DNA of 64,000 bases. It comes from Triops longicaudatus (Eukaryota > Arthropoda > Branchiopoda > Notostraca > Triopsidae). The stretch spans positions 186,001-250,000 of the forward strand of contig JAGQDJ010000041.1 of NCBI GenBank assembly GCA_022885665.1. Direction: 5' to 3'. The notes below the pieces were generated by a model that was not told the origin of the DNA, searched no databases, and saw only the letters and a list, made by a program, of their open reading frames with translations. The translations under genes were made by a program, and so were the position numbers. Positions 47,443 to 60,600 of the stretch are shown piece by piece (position 1 is the stretch's first letter; each line of letters opens with the position of its first letter).

Positions 47443-50400
47443 TAGCACACAGGCACCTTGAATTAAAATTTTGTCCGGCATTTTGAACACTGCAACCAAG
47501 AAAGCTGTTTGTAGGTCAATCTCTTGTTAAAATCGAGAGAAGTGCGACAAGCTTTCCAGCTACATGACGTAACCAGCATTTGCTCCCGTCTAATTGCAAT
47601 TACGTGAGAGGGAAAGTTACTGTGGTACGACTTGGCGCTATTACAGGTGCGTCCCGAGTCCGAGGCAAAAGCGTGAAGACGATTGTGTGACACTAATCAC
47701 CAGTAATAAGTCTGAGATGCCCGTTACGTTGTTCTTTGTGTCTTTTGGTTCCGTTCAGTCATGCATCTTTAATCTTGTCTAAACACGAGTAATACTTACA
47801 GCGTATGACATGTACGCAAATTCTAAGGCTTGGTGTTTCGTGACACAGGATTGGTTCCAGTCTTCCACCCCTCAACAAAAGCACAAGGAGCTGAGAAGGT
47901 AACAAAACTGTAGAAGCTCAGTGAGTTAGTTAAAAGAAAGTGAAAACGGCGAAACGTCTGCTGCAGCTGTTTTGCGTCTTTGGAGTAAAAAGAGCGATAA
48001 AGTGGGTCACTGTGATGACAAAAATAACAAAACTTGGTTTTCATATGCGGGAGACCTATCGAGGCGTAGATTACTCGTAAAAAGTCTCGAAACTAGCTTC
48101 GTGTGGATAGCCCCAAATTACAGCGGCTTGGTTTTCATTAATTAACAAGACCGTGTGCTGTCATATATGGCACACGGTAAAACACAAGTTTGGAGGCTTT
48201 ATTAGGAAAGACCTAGAACGCATAATGAAGTTCTTGAAAGTAATAAAACTGGGTGATATTATGGTCAGTGTAAGGTTACGAATTCGTCATTAGTAAAGAA
48301 AAAGTTGTCGAGAGAGGAGATTCACCCACCGAGCACTCCTTTTAACGACTGAAGCTAACCTGTTTTGTAAAGTCGTGAAAACTCAACAACGGTGATGAAT
48401 GCCGATCACCTTACATTTCGTCATTTGAACTAAATGGGTCTTTCAGACGTGCATACAAATTTTGCTGACAAGAATCATTGAAGAACTCAAAATAATTTCC
48501 CGATCGAATCTTTTCCTGGCTTTTTTTCAGCTTTTGAAGCCAATTAATGGTCTTACATTGGTCTTCGTGAAATAAAACATTAAAGCGTTCCTAGCAACAC
48601 TGAAGATCGTGATATATAGCACGCGAAAGCATGCCAATAACTACCCATTGCACTGCCAAGCTGGAAGTCTGATGATCGCACTCCACTGGCGACTAAGCAC
48701 GCAAGAATGAAACTTACGAAACCTGTTTGGTAAACGCCACACTTAGCTTGCGTGGACGTGCATGTTTCGTTTTTCTTTATACAATAAATTCTTTCAGTAA
48801 CACAATTTTTTTTATTCCTTTTTACCTACTTTGCACAGGCAAGTAGCAAGGAGAAAATATACGTGTACAGCATGTCCGCTTGTCTGGCTACATTTCCATA
48901 GCAAAGTAGCGACTACTCTTGACATACGAAAGAAATGAAACGATGCCATGAGTAATCAAAAAAGTTGGCCAGCGGTAAAGAAGGTTCCTTAACACCTAAA
49001 TGGTACCGTCCGCCCGTATCTTCTTTTTAACAAGTTAAAAAGAAAATGGCAACGTCACGCTTTTCTAAGCCTTCTTTCGTAAACCGTTTTTCTTCTCCAG
49101 AAAACTTTGAAATTCCCACAAACTTGGAGAAAGAACGTACTCTAGGGTACCTAATCCTATTTTTAGGCTCTTCATGCGAGAGAGTTGTTGTTTCATTACG
49201 CAATTCGCGGTACCTTGACCTAGTGCCTACCGTAATTACCTACTCGTTTATTACAACAAGGGAAGACGCAATTGCAAGTATTTTTCCAACTTTTTCCCCT
49301 GCTTACTATAGTCTCGCAAGAATGCAAGCAGGACAGCAGACCAGACAACATTCAGAAAGTTTCTAAACGACAGTGAAAATAAATGAGGGAGGGTGGAAAT
49401 GTGGCCACAAAAGTTGCTGTTAGTTGCCAGTGGCTTTTCGCACACCACATAAAAAGCCAGCCAGTTATAACGGGAAAACACAGGGGAATTCCTTTTCATA
49501 TTTCTCTCAGGCTAAGAAAACCCACGCAAAGTGCCGGCGACTCCAGCCAAAAGAAACGGAATGGAAAGTGGCATTAGAACCTAAAGGCGAAATTACATTC
49601 CCTGAGGCTCTAGGTACAGCCAAGAAAAGTGCATCTTGATGCGTGGCATACCAATTCAAGCATTAAGGAAACGGTCATTTATCTATCTAAACTGCCATGT
49701 ACGAACTTCTCCTTTTCAAAGCTTTTTGTCTTTTTCGACCCCATAAGTTTCTTATGAAAAGCTAATACGAAAACCGGTTGGTATTATGTGAGCTAGCAAA
49801 TAAGAAAAATCTCATCCATTCTCTCGAAACACGCGAATACCGTTGGTGGCCTTGCCAATCGCCTTACTACCTTCGCGACATCCTGGTTACGAAGTCCCAA
49901 ACTCACGCGTCAGTACCAGCACTATGTTTTGCAACAGAAGTAATTTCCTGCAGAACGCGGAACATGTTCTTCCCGCACTCCCCGCGGTCGTTTTCACATA
50001 GTTTATCTAAGCGTTTATCTTAAAAAAGATTTGAGGGAATGTTCCTTTGACTTCTGAGAGAAGTCAATGGTAACTAAGGTTTCTGGTTTGGATACTAGCT
50101 CGGGCTGGAATGCCTGCAAGGCGCACGGAAAAAAACCCGAGACCTACTTTCCGGCTGACCCAAATAGGAGTTTCTACCATCAAGCAAGCCACGGTACAGG
50201 GCGGCAAGCCAAGCACCACATACGAAAGCAGTTCGAAGGAAGAATCCCCTATCAAAGCCGCCTCCTTCCCATGCCCCGTGATTGACCTGTGGAACCGATT
50301 AATACTTCACACTTCTCCGGGGAGCGACAAAAATTGATCGTAAACTCCCTTTGGCTCAGTTTGGGTAGGTGTAGCGAGACACTGCAAGGAGTTTAACGGG

Positions 50401-53400
50401 AAAGTTTGATCCTCCTTGGTTTCACCGTCTTGAAGCGATGTCGAGAGAAAACATTAGGAATGTTCCCAGAAGTCCTATGCTTGTAATCGTCCTGAAGGAA
50501 TCTTAATTTGCGCATGGTTGCATCCATAATGGTTTTCTAGTACTAGTTCGCCGAAAGAAATTTCCTCTCCGCACTCGACCAAACAAATGAACCCTTGTGT
50601 ACGATCCACTTTTTCCCAGAAAAGTGAAAGGCGGGGTGAGGGGTTTGAGGCACGGATTTTTAAAGCTTAGAAAATTACTTGGAAGTTTACAAAGCTGACT
50701 TACCAGTTCCACTAAACAGGATTCACGGGTGAGAAATATATTAATCCAAAGTTCTAAAAAATCCAAGATTGGCGATAATGGAAACTTGACGCAGGAAACT
50801 AAGTCGAAAGGCAAATATAGGGCACTCCAGCACACATTCCAAACACGACGCAAAACTCTTAGATAAAATAAGCACCAACGAAAGTACAGATCAGTAATGA
50901 CAGTGTGTCAGATTTCTAAATTCATTCAGTTTGTTTTTCTCGCAAAGTATTTCTTGAATAACGTTTGAACCGCTCGTTCTGCTTGTAAGAGCCAACGACT
51001 TAAAAGACGACGAAAGCAATGTGAGTTCCGAAAAACGTGCGCGGTAGGGAATAGGAGTGCTCCGAGCTGCTGGTAGGGTCCACCGACCGCCAGCACACCT
51101 GTTCACCAACTAACCTACTCCCGGACTTTACACGAGACCACAGGTAAAAACACACCCCTATTCCTCAGTCCCCGGACCCAACCCAAAAAACCGTACCTAC
51201 CCCACCTGATCGGTTTGTAAAGGTTTCTCTTGACTCCACTATAACCGTGCACCGCGAGCAATACCCGTACGCTAGTAACCTCCCTTTTGAAATGCGTAGG
51301 CTGACAGACTTGGCACGACGTCTCCGGTTTCCTCGCATTTGTATCTACTATCTACCACTCCGATGGGTTTGAAGCTATAGAAATCCCCAAAAAGAGCACG
51401 CAGGGGATTTCCCCAAGCTATAAAGAGCCGTATGAGATTTTTCCGTTACTTGGCGCTTCGCAAACAAACGTACTATACGCCTCTTGAAACCTCAGTCTCG
51501 GAAGAACATGTCAGGTAGACGGACAGGTAACAATATGCAAAATGACACTGCTTTGCTGAAGAAAACTACCACCTTCCTTTCTGGGAAGGGCGGCTCTTTA
51601 AATTGGTATGAGATGTTCGTGCGCGAAATCTTCGAGCACCGCGCATGTTACCAAAATAGGCAAGAAACGATGGGGGGAAATAGTTTGTAACTTCATTTTC
51701 ACTTTTTTGACAACCAAAATAATTGAGTTTCAGCTATGTTGTTGCTTATATTTAGCTTTTTCTGTTCCTGGGACGGGCCAAGAAAACTTTGGGTAGAGTT
51801 TCTAGTCAGTGCATCGCATCGTGAGACCCCTGCAAACGCGTGGCTTGCCATGAATTGCTGTGCAAAATAAACTTCGACAGATTACAAACTAAACCTGCAG
51901 GCCATACACTTGTCATGAGGCCGGAAATCGATGGCTAATTAGCTTACGAGGAAAAGGCCGGTTAAGGCCATTATGTCTTCTGGGAAGCACCCTAGTTGGT
52001 AATTTTTCATTCCGCAATCGACACTTTTTCCTTTCGTCGGTTTGCTATTTCAGCGTGTTGCACATGAGCGGTTTATAAATTATACAATCATACCGTAATG
52101 CACTACTGGTCATGATAGGCAAGGAGTAAAAATACACCCAATAAAAATGCAAGCTTGCAAGAACTATAATAGCAAACTATGTCAGTAGATTTTCAGCACT
52201 TTACTGTGATAATAATAAATAGCGAAAATTAACTGGAAACTTACAGCTCCAATAGTTAACCAAGTAATAAAAGCGATGAAAAGTAGTATCAAAATGCAGT
52301 AACACGACAATTTCGTATATTAGCACATTTCTTCAAGAGCGCTAAAGAGCCATGTAAAAATAGTGTGACACTTTTCAAAATGAGAAGTTGTTCTTCAAAT
52401 AATTCGAAGTCCGAAAGGTCTAGAATATTGGACTGTTTATCTTGAGGTTCAGTGACAATTGGAAGGCTTCCAAGCTATTTAACTGGCCAAAAATTGTAGG
52501 TGGGCCCCGGTTTCGTGTTTGTAAGAAACAGTACATGACTGTACGAAGCAATTAGAACAGACATATTAATAGCGAAAATAGGTACGTGTGCCGGGCATTT
52601 TAAATTAGAAGACTTTGGCAGCATTAACGGTTGGAATTCAAATACAGAGGGACTTTCAGCAATTAGAATTTATTACTTTAGAAAGGAAAGTTACATTATT
52701 AGGGAAGGCAAGAGTCACATAAAAAGATTATAATGGTTTTCCTTCTCATCATGATTTGGCAGCGTCTAACGCTACACGAACAACATGTCTTTATCGGTTG
52801 ATTAAACATGACAGTAAACTAACACAAGCATCGAATAAGTTAATGCGATATATTTTGAATTTTACAATAAAAGATTGTCATCTAATAGGGGCAGGCTATT
52901 AAGATTAAATCTGGTACAGCTCTTCTAAAATTCATTTTTCCAAAAAAACAGCTGTCCTTTTTAACTCAATTCATAAGTATAAATCTGCCCCGTTGCAACA
53001 TAAGCCCACGCTCGATGTAGTAAAAGGTATTTTCCAAATGCAAAAAAGTTTCCCGGAAAAGGCAAACACATCCCAAACATATTACTCGAAAATGTCAAAA
53101 GTCATGAGTTAGTCAAGGTTGTACAGAAAATTGATGTAAAATTTAGCAACAGGTAAGGTAAAGTTATCTAGGAAAGTGAGAAACAAAGATGGCGAGTAAG
53201 CTACGCCACGAAGAATTCGCATCACCAAAGTTTCGAAACGGAAGGACTCTTGGAACGGCTGTTCAAAGATGAAACGAAAAAAAGGGTGAAGTGGGTTTCC
53301 AGCCATTGTCTTCGTCGACTAAACTTCATCTTCCACACGTATGATCAGCGAAAGCTTTTACGTTACCAGTGCTACTCAACTGTTCCTTTTTCTAACATAA

Positions 53401-54505
53401 TTTCCATAAAGCGCATGACAAGCTAGTTTACAATCTCAGTGAAAAATCACCATCCAGAACACGGCTGCCCTAAAAGCGGCTTTGATGACTAATCCGGCGC
53501 TCAAGACGAATGTTTGCGTCCCCCGAGTTACCCACGTTAATCAAGTTTTTCGTTCTCATTTGATGAAGCTTAACAGGCCTTTAGTTTTGCAGTTGATTCG
53601 AATTCCTCGCTGGATTGCATAATGAAAACGCTACATTTTAGTACTTAAGTCTCCCACGGCTTACACGTTTTTCTTCCGAAAACAATTCGATTATGGGTCA
53701 AATTTCACGGATTTGACGCACGCGAATACAAAAACCTGCATATCAGACAACCCGTGACATCCCCGAACTACATTATGTGACAATTGCTTTGGAAACCCCT
53801 GCCCTGGGGAATTCACGACGAGTGCCCATTGCAACAAATTGTATTGCAGTACTGATCGTTGGAGAGTGTCAGGTGCTGCCACCTGGAAACCTTAAGAAAC
53901 ACGAAAACTCACTTTGAGAAGTTCTTTGCAATGTAGGCAAACAGTGAACAAAGCGTTCGTGGAAACAGAAACAAGAACCTGAAACTTTCATCCAGAAATT
54001 TCATCCGACAGCTCATCATTATTCATTGAGAAAAAAGGTTTTTGTACTCGTATTGGCCACACGTGTAATTATTTTTTTATTGAATTTTATTGTACAAGAA
54101 AGTAATAATTAAAAGGTAGTGCCTTTTGCTTTGGACTTCAAGTCACAGTAGCGACATTCTTTTTTGTTCACGTGAGGTGGCAAGTGTTAGGGTGCATTTT
54201 ATCGTAAACTGTTCTCTTCGCGTTGACAACATATTACGCAGTCAGCGCTTCTCTGTTCAACTGAGAGGTTTGTTTACACGAAAAGCGGTAGCCGAGTTTT
54301 AAATGTCTATCTTCATTGCACTGTGTTCCCCCATGCACGGTAGAACGGAAAGCGGCATTCGCGCTCAACGCAACAGATACGTTTACGCCAAATTGTGCGT
54401 TGAGCTTGTTCCGTACACGCCAAAACGCAAGTTATGCAGACGGGCAAGCCCAGTTGATCAGTTCAGTTCACGATACCATGCACCCTTATATATTGTATAC
54501 TACAT
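40012..54505. other. Gene-poor stretch, proximal part
   Basis: The first few hundred bp are the promoter and 5' UTR side of the zinc-finger gene. A minus-strand frame at 40427-40741 (104 codons) could be an upstream exon but has no recognised motif. Beyond it only short frames without family signature, splice partners or consistent strand are seen. No tRNA-like A and B box pair was found. The DNA may be intronic, regulatory or simply intergenic. Confidence 0.4.
47402..47438 (+). repeat. 37-nt poly(A) tract
   Basis: An uninterrupted run of 37 A. The upstream 250 bp show no recognised coding or SINE sequence, and no clear target-site duplication brackets it, so it may be either a retroposon tail or a simple repeat. 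Confidence 0.8.
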
Positions 54506-54513
54506 GTTTGGAA

Positions 54514-54676
54514 CATTGCCGTACCTAGGATTTTTGTTCGGTGGGGGGCTCCATATGCAATTTTTGTACACTTTGCTAGCCGTCCATGCTTACCAATGTA
54601 AAGTTGACATCTCGGGGGGTGGGGGGTGGGGGTGGGGGTGGGGGGGGTTAAACCCATATACCTGGGTACTAGGTTG
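54514..54676. mobile_element. Probable hAT-like MITE with G-rich interior
   Basis: A 163-bp element. The left end, CATTGCCGTACCTAGG, and the reverse-complemented right end, CAACCTAGTACCCAGG, share a GTACCYAGG block and resemble the common CAGTGGCGTACCYAGG type of hAT MITE end. Flanking 8-mers GTTTGGAA (54506-54513) and GTTTGTAA (54677-54684) match at 7 of 8 positions. It carries two G-rich tracts. The ends are more decayed than those of the element at 28119, so confidence is moderate. Confidence 0.5.
54614..54647 (+). other. Guanine-quadruplex-forming tract
   Basis: Five G-runs of 6, 6, 5, 5 and 8, separated by single T residues, at 54614-54619, 54621-54626, 54628-54632, 54634-54638 and 54640-54647. 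Single-nucleotide loops and long runs are the most favourable arrangement for a parallel intramolecular quadruplex on the plus strand. Confidence 0.85.
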
Positions 54677-54684
54677 GTTTGTAA

Positions 54685-57600
54685 GGTACACCGCGAAACA
54701 CGTCCTTACGGTGCTTATGTAAATTTTCTTTCAAAGGGCTTACCGCATTTGCTTTAACATCAAAGCCAAGTTTCGCATGAAGCAGGAACATGATATAAGA
54801 CTTGAATTGGGGTGGACAAGACCTGAAGGCAATATTTGCCTTTTACGCCTTCGTTTTTCACACGTTGCTATTGGGAACTCGCTGTTCGGCTCGTTTGCGG
54901 AAAACATATGCCATCGAAAGTGTTAGACAATGGCAGCTCTAGACATAGAGATGTGGGCAAGAGTGTGTTTTTAGTCAAAACTGGTAGTTCTGTCTCACCG
55001 TTTGCCACCTAAACGTCAGTTATTTGCTCTTCTGGCTAACGACACTGTCACAAGCTTTCGCACATTCTGCCACCTACTCTACGCATGACTCAAAGCTATT
55101 GTTCTGACATCGCCATTTTCACTATCACGGGACAGTTCCGTTATGGCCTGCTTTCAGGATTCCCGAGAAGAAAAGGAGTTCGAATGTCGCTGTTGTTTTT
55201 CGCGGAAGCTAGACCTGATCAGTATGGGGAGAGCAGGATCAGACAAGAAGCACAGATAAGTGCAGAAAAGAGGCGACACATAAGCCGCTTCTGATGAAGA
55301 ATGAGCGATCGCCAAAGGTAGTCTTGAAGATATTTAATTCCGGGTGGTTGTACTCACTGACCTTTGAAGCGTTTTAAAAAATAATGTCAGTTTACCAGGA
55401 GACAGGTCATCGCATCTGTTGGCCAACTTTGCAGTCTTTTAAGTTCAGAAATTTTCTAAATTATTTCCTAATTTTTTTTTTTGTGGTTTGGTAATAAAAC
55501 TCACTCGTTACTGTCAAAGTATTACTGTGTTAGTCTATTACACAACACTGCGGTTAACCTTCTCTTTATTAATCAAATATGCTTTTGCTATTGCACGGGA
55601 GAAATCCTATGGAAAAGCAGATTAAGCAAAGGCTGAAAATTAACGAATGTTGAAAATGAAGCTGAGCACGAAATTCACTCGTAATATTTCATCAGGGAGA
55701 GGCAGTTGCTGGAAAACGGACAAAGAATTTTTCAAACTGGACAGACAGGCTTGTTGGCTTCCCTTTTTTGTGTCCTTCCTATACCAGTCCTACTGAGCAA
55801 GAGAAAAGGGCGGTATGAATTCTAGTCTAAGCTCTCCGCTACAAGTAATGAATACATAAATTGTCGTAAACGTATTCCAAGAGCTCGAATTCCTAGAAGT
55901 GATAAACATAAACAGGGATATCACAACCTGACATAGGATGGAACATACTTAAACTTGGCAGAAGAGAATACGGCTATAGGATAGGATATATATGAGCAGC
56001 TCATTAATGGTAAACCGAGCTAAGGTGGTTATTACCTGGTACTCGGAAAGACGCTGGTAATCGCACACTATCACACGGTTGGTACATTTAAGGCCACGCT
56101 ATAAAAACGACGAAAAAAAGAAAAGTCACCAACAGGTTTGCCTTGCTAAAGCGACGGCTAGGAGACATGTACCAAAGTGCCAAACCTTTTATCGTTACCT
56201 AATTCTACTTCACATAAATTTTAAGTACACTTAAATTTGTGACATTTTCAGTACGCAAATGGTCAGTGCTTACGGTGTAGTCCTTGATGCCGTTTCTCCC
56301 TTTCAAGCTCTGTAACAAAAATTAACTGTGCTAGCCAGGAATTTTTAAGGTGAAAGAGTACACTGTAGGGAGCAAGACAAAAACGGAAAGAAGAAGCACG
56401 TAAAAAGAAACCATGAATTCATCAGATGTACTGGAAGAGTAAAATGAGAATGATCGTTCTTTCGATATTGCACAGAAATTATACCGCAGAACGTAATGTA
56501 CAACATGATTTATTGGTCAATTTATAACATAAGGAGGAGTCATTAAGGGATTAAGGTTAAGAACCCACTACGCGGATCCGTCTGACATGAAATTAAGGAA
56601 TTCATTCAGGCTCCTTTTGTTTTACAATGTGAATTTATGCGAACTCTGTCTAAGAACGAAAAGTGCGGTCAATGGACACATTTGAATAAAAGCGTTTTGT
56701 CTCAATCAACCGTGCTTTCTGAGGTTAGTTGTAAAACCTATACATGTGGGGTTTGTTTTAAGACTAGTCTCTAATAAGGTAATACTCCTTTGCATATCGT
56801 CTCTACTTAGAGGAGAGTGCTGGAGTGTCATGTTAACTTTATATGGTGGAACTTAACTGACATCCAAATAAAACCGAAGAGAAGATCAGTTTTATTCTGT
56901 GTTTAAATTCTTCTCGCACACTGCCTGTCACCCCAAAATGTTTTTTTTTCTCACTTCTAAACAAGTTTTCATAATCCTGTTTCTACAAGCCTATCTCTGA
57001 CTTGTCCTATATTAGAGCGCATGAAACAGACTCCTTCATACTGCGTAAGACGAGTAGGGAAGACCTCGAAGGCAGAAATATCAACGTAAACGGTTTGGAA
57101 CATACGAGTAACTGCTGCCACGCATACAACCTCCGTTTCGTTCACACACCAGCTAACCACCTTTTTCTTGCCTTTTTAAGAAGAGAAAAGATTGGAATGC
57201 TTTGTGCTAGAAGTGGTGCCTCCAAGCTGTAATACAATGCATATCCTAATATGTCCGTAGGTTACATTTTTAATTCTCTGTCACATAAAATATTGATTCT
57301 CTAAATTTAGCCGTAGGCTTACGCCTGTGGTATTTCTCTAATGGAACTCAACGTTTCATTATTAACTTTTCGCTAGTTTTTATTTATTTATTTTGTTAAC
57401 TTTCTTCTTGTGGTAATTTTTTTTAATTTGTTAGCATTATACTAATATGCTCCTTGTTGGGCAGCAAGCTTTAATAATTGAAAACAGTTACTAATTATGA
57501 GAGGAATAGTTTTTCCATTGTTGTGATTCGGAAGGAATTGTTGACTTCTTGAGTTAGTGATGCTCTTTTTCAAGGAAATTAAAGATTTATGTGCATAAAT

Positions 57601-60600
57601 AATGTGTATATGGCTACTTGTGTTTTAAAATAGAAAATAAAACACTACTTTAATTTAGTACGAACATCTGAAAAGTACTTTATGTTACATATTTTTTTTA
57701 TAATGTAGCGCATGAAGTGTGAGTTCTATCATAATGTGTCCGCTTATCGACTATTCTTTACCAAATGTTAACACTCTCCATTTACCATTATTGTCTGAAA
57801 AATATTGAAAATCTGAAGCTTCCTGTCTTTTACCAAAATCTGGATGTAACTTGTTAGTTCTTGAAGACAGAGTTATTAACGGAGACTATGTTATCTTAGG
57901 TCACGTAAGGCCAGCAAGTTTAGACTTCTGTTCATAAGTATGCAGTAGTAAATGTAAAAATAGAGCTGGAAAAATGCAGAAGCAAAACTTTTTTTTTTAC
58001 GGCTACCTAAAAAGGCAAACAGTTTACGACCCGTTGGAAGGATTCCACTTCATGCACATACGAGATTCCTAGAGTTAAAGACCCTGGAGTGTACAACAGT
58101 GAACAGTGAGCACGCAAATTTGTCTGTGTTAAAGGAATTCACAATGAAATGGGGCCCGAGAACTGGCCTACAGCCTCGATTTTAAAAGATTACGAGAAAT
58201 TACGCCAACTGGAAAAAGTGCGAGGCTATTTTGCAGTCTACGTTGCTAATTTTTCTTCACTCTGCAAAAACTTCGACTTTCCCCAACAAGCTCTCTAATG
58301 TAGCAATGTGGTTTTTAATAGCGCACTTTGTTTCTACTGTGTACTCTCAGTGCTTCTGTAACAAAATTTTTCGCTTTTTTCTTGAGATCCTTGTTTGGCC
58401 AAGTTGTCAGATAATTTGACAACATTCATTCCTGGTTTGCCTGCGTATTTCCAAAGTAAACTGCCAACATTAATCCGTGTTACGATGGCAACACTTAGCT
58501 TTTGGACTTGGTTCGAATTGTCAATGAAAGAAGTGGTGGGAATTAAAATACGTATGTTACCTTCAACAACAAATTCGCAATGCAACACTGATACCCCGTA
58601 CAACAAACGTTCGCTTTGCGAACAACTGCTAAATTGAACTGAACAACAAATAGTCGAACGAACTTGCACTTAGATGCAAAAATGCCTTGCATAATGAACT
58701 CGAACTCTTACTATGAACCTCTGAAGAGTTTGTCCTGAACCTTCGAACATACGAAGGTAATTTCCTGAGTTTCTTTCTCTTTTGTTGTTGATACAGATGA
58801 CTAGCAATGGAACGGAGAGCTACATTTAGCATTGAGCCGAAAGATCAGTTTGACTTATGGAAAGAGAACTAACAGATCATGTTAATTACACGAAAGCAGA
58901 AGATTTCTAGAAAGGCAGATAAAGAAGGTCGAAGACAGTGATTTCTTCGTAGTCGAGGATACCTCGAGATGCTATTAAATTAAAATAAAAATCGTCCGTA
59001 AACTAATTAAATAAAAAAATAACATGCATACGTGGTCAAGTACATTTCTAAGTAAAACCTACATATTTTAGAAATAAATTTGCACATTTTTTAAAATATT
59101 TTTATAAGACTTTTTGACACTCCGAACCGATCAGGGAACGGATTAAAGTGCTAAGCACACAATCTAATGGAAAATAGCATCTCTTACAACAGTCGCTTGT
59201 TATAGCGAACGCCGTTCAAGAAGGAATTAGACTTGGTGTGCGGGGCACCATTGTATGTAATAAAATATGCGTTAAAATGATTGATACTTTGTGTGCTTCA
59301 GACTAGGTGCTACGCGGATCATTCTTAATTTTACCTCAACAAATAGCTTGGGTAATTCTGGTTGTCGTTTAAACTTAAGTACCGCGTTTTAGGATAAGCG
59401 GCAAACCATTTGCGTTAAATTGGCGAAACCCACTAATGTTTAGCCTGAAGCAGGTTATTAAATAGGTGTGATTCTCCCTCCATCTGACAAGAGCTTTTAG
59501 CCTAATTGGAAGATCCTTTCATCTCTTATTGTACTTGACTAGTCTCGGAAAACTGCAGTGTCTCTGAAGTAAGCTTTTCAAATTTTTTTTGTATTAGCGT
59601 AATGCACGGTTTCAACGCATTAACTGTCACATCTACCCATAAAATGATACCGGTTGGGTTTTAGCACTTCTGTAGCAAACCAGTTGTGCTTATCTTCAAG
59701 TTCCCGGAATTTTTTTTACTGTTTTTCGCTTAGTTTGGAGGTAAAAAGACCGCTGTACTAACCTATGAGTATTAAAGTGTTGAACACTAATAAACGCAGA
59801 AATATCAAGCAGCTGAACGAAAAGCCATGCTATAGTAGAAGCCTTCTCCTTCGCTCTCATTTTAACCGGTTTCCACTTTAATCGGCCGTTTTCTCTTAAA
59901 GATTATCCACTTTCCGCTTTTCAATAGATAAAAATAAATGAGCAAAAGCTCAGAAGACAATTTTGTAATATGTCTAGAAAGTACAATAAAAGTCAACACT
60001 AGCCACAGATTCGCTTTGACTTGCGGCTGATTCTTTTCCGAAACTTGCAACCCATGAATGCATTTTCATGAGATTTTGGGTTAACCGGCTGTCAAGCTAT
60101 CCGACGTATGGTCCGATACCAAGAAAATCAGGCAAGTATCCTTGTATTTCAACTAAACGCACCATATTGTTATAAACGTATTTTATATAAATATTCCACG
60201 TTGTATCATCAAAAATATTCCTTACATGTATTTACTATTATTGCCGCAAATATACAACGGCTTAGAAAGCTTGGCCCACGATCCTTATTTGAAACAATTT
60301 TGTTGAAGTTGAATCACTTCGAAGAGATAAGTAGTTGCAGATCAGGGGGCTTTATCTATAATCTGTCACTCAGCTTTGTAGGTAATCAGGCACAACGGTG
60401 GTATACGGCTCCTTCTGTTAGTAAAATGACAATCTAACCTCAAAGATTCTATCGACTCCAATGGAGAAAGTTTTGAAGTTACCGCAAGCCGCCCAGCGTT
60501 GTCAACGTGTGTAGCTGTCAATTTTGTCCATGCTCCCGCAATACCTTATGTGGAATTCACAGGATTCGTAGAAGCCGGACAAGGTACGGGCCATCCTGGA

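Noticed and set aside
48150..48178. ACCGTGTGC/GCACACGGT stem with an 11-nt loop, considered as a small-RNA precursor.
   Set aside because: It is only 9 bp plus wobbles, too short for a precursor and within chance expectation.
54303..54722. 139-codon plus-strand frame with a GWGWGWGG repeat.
   Set aside because: The repeat is the translation of the G-rich tract of a MITE-like element; the frame crosses the element edges.
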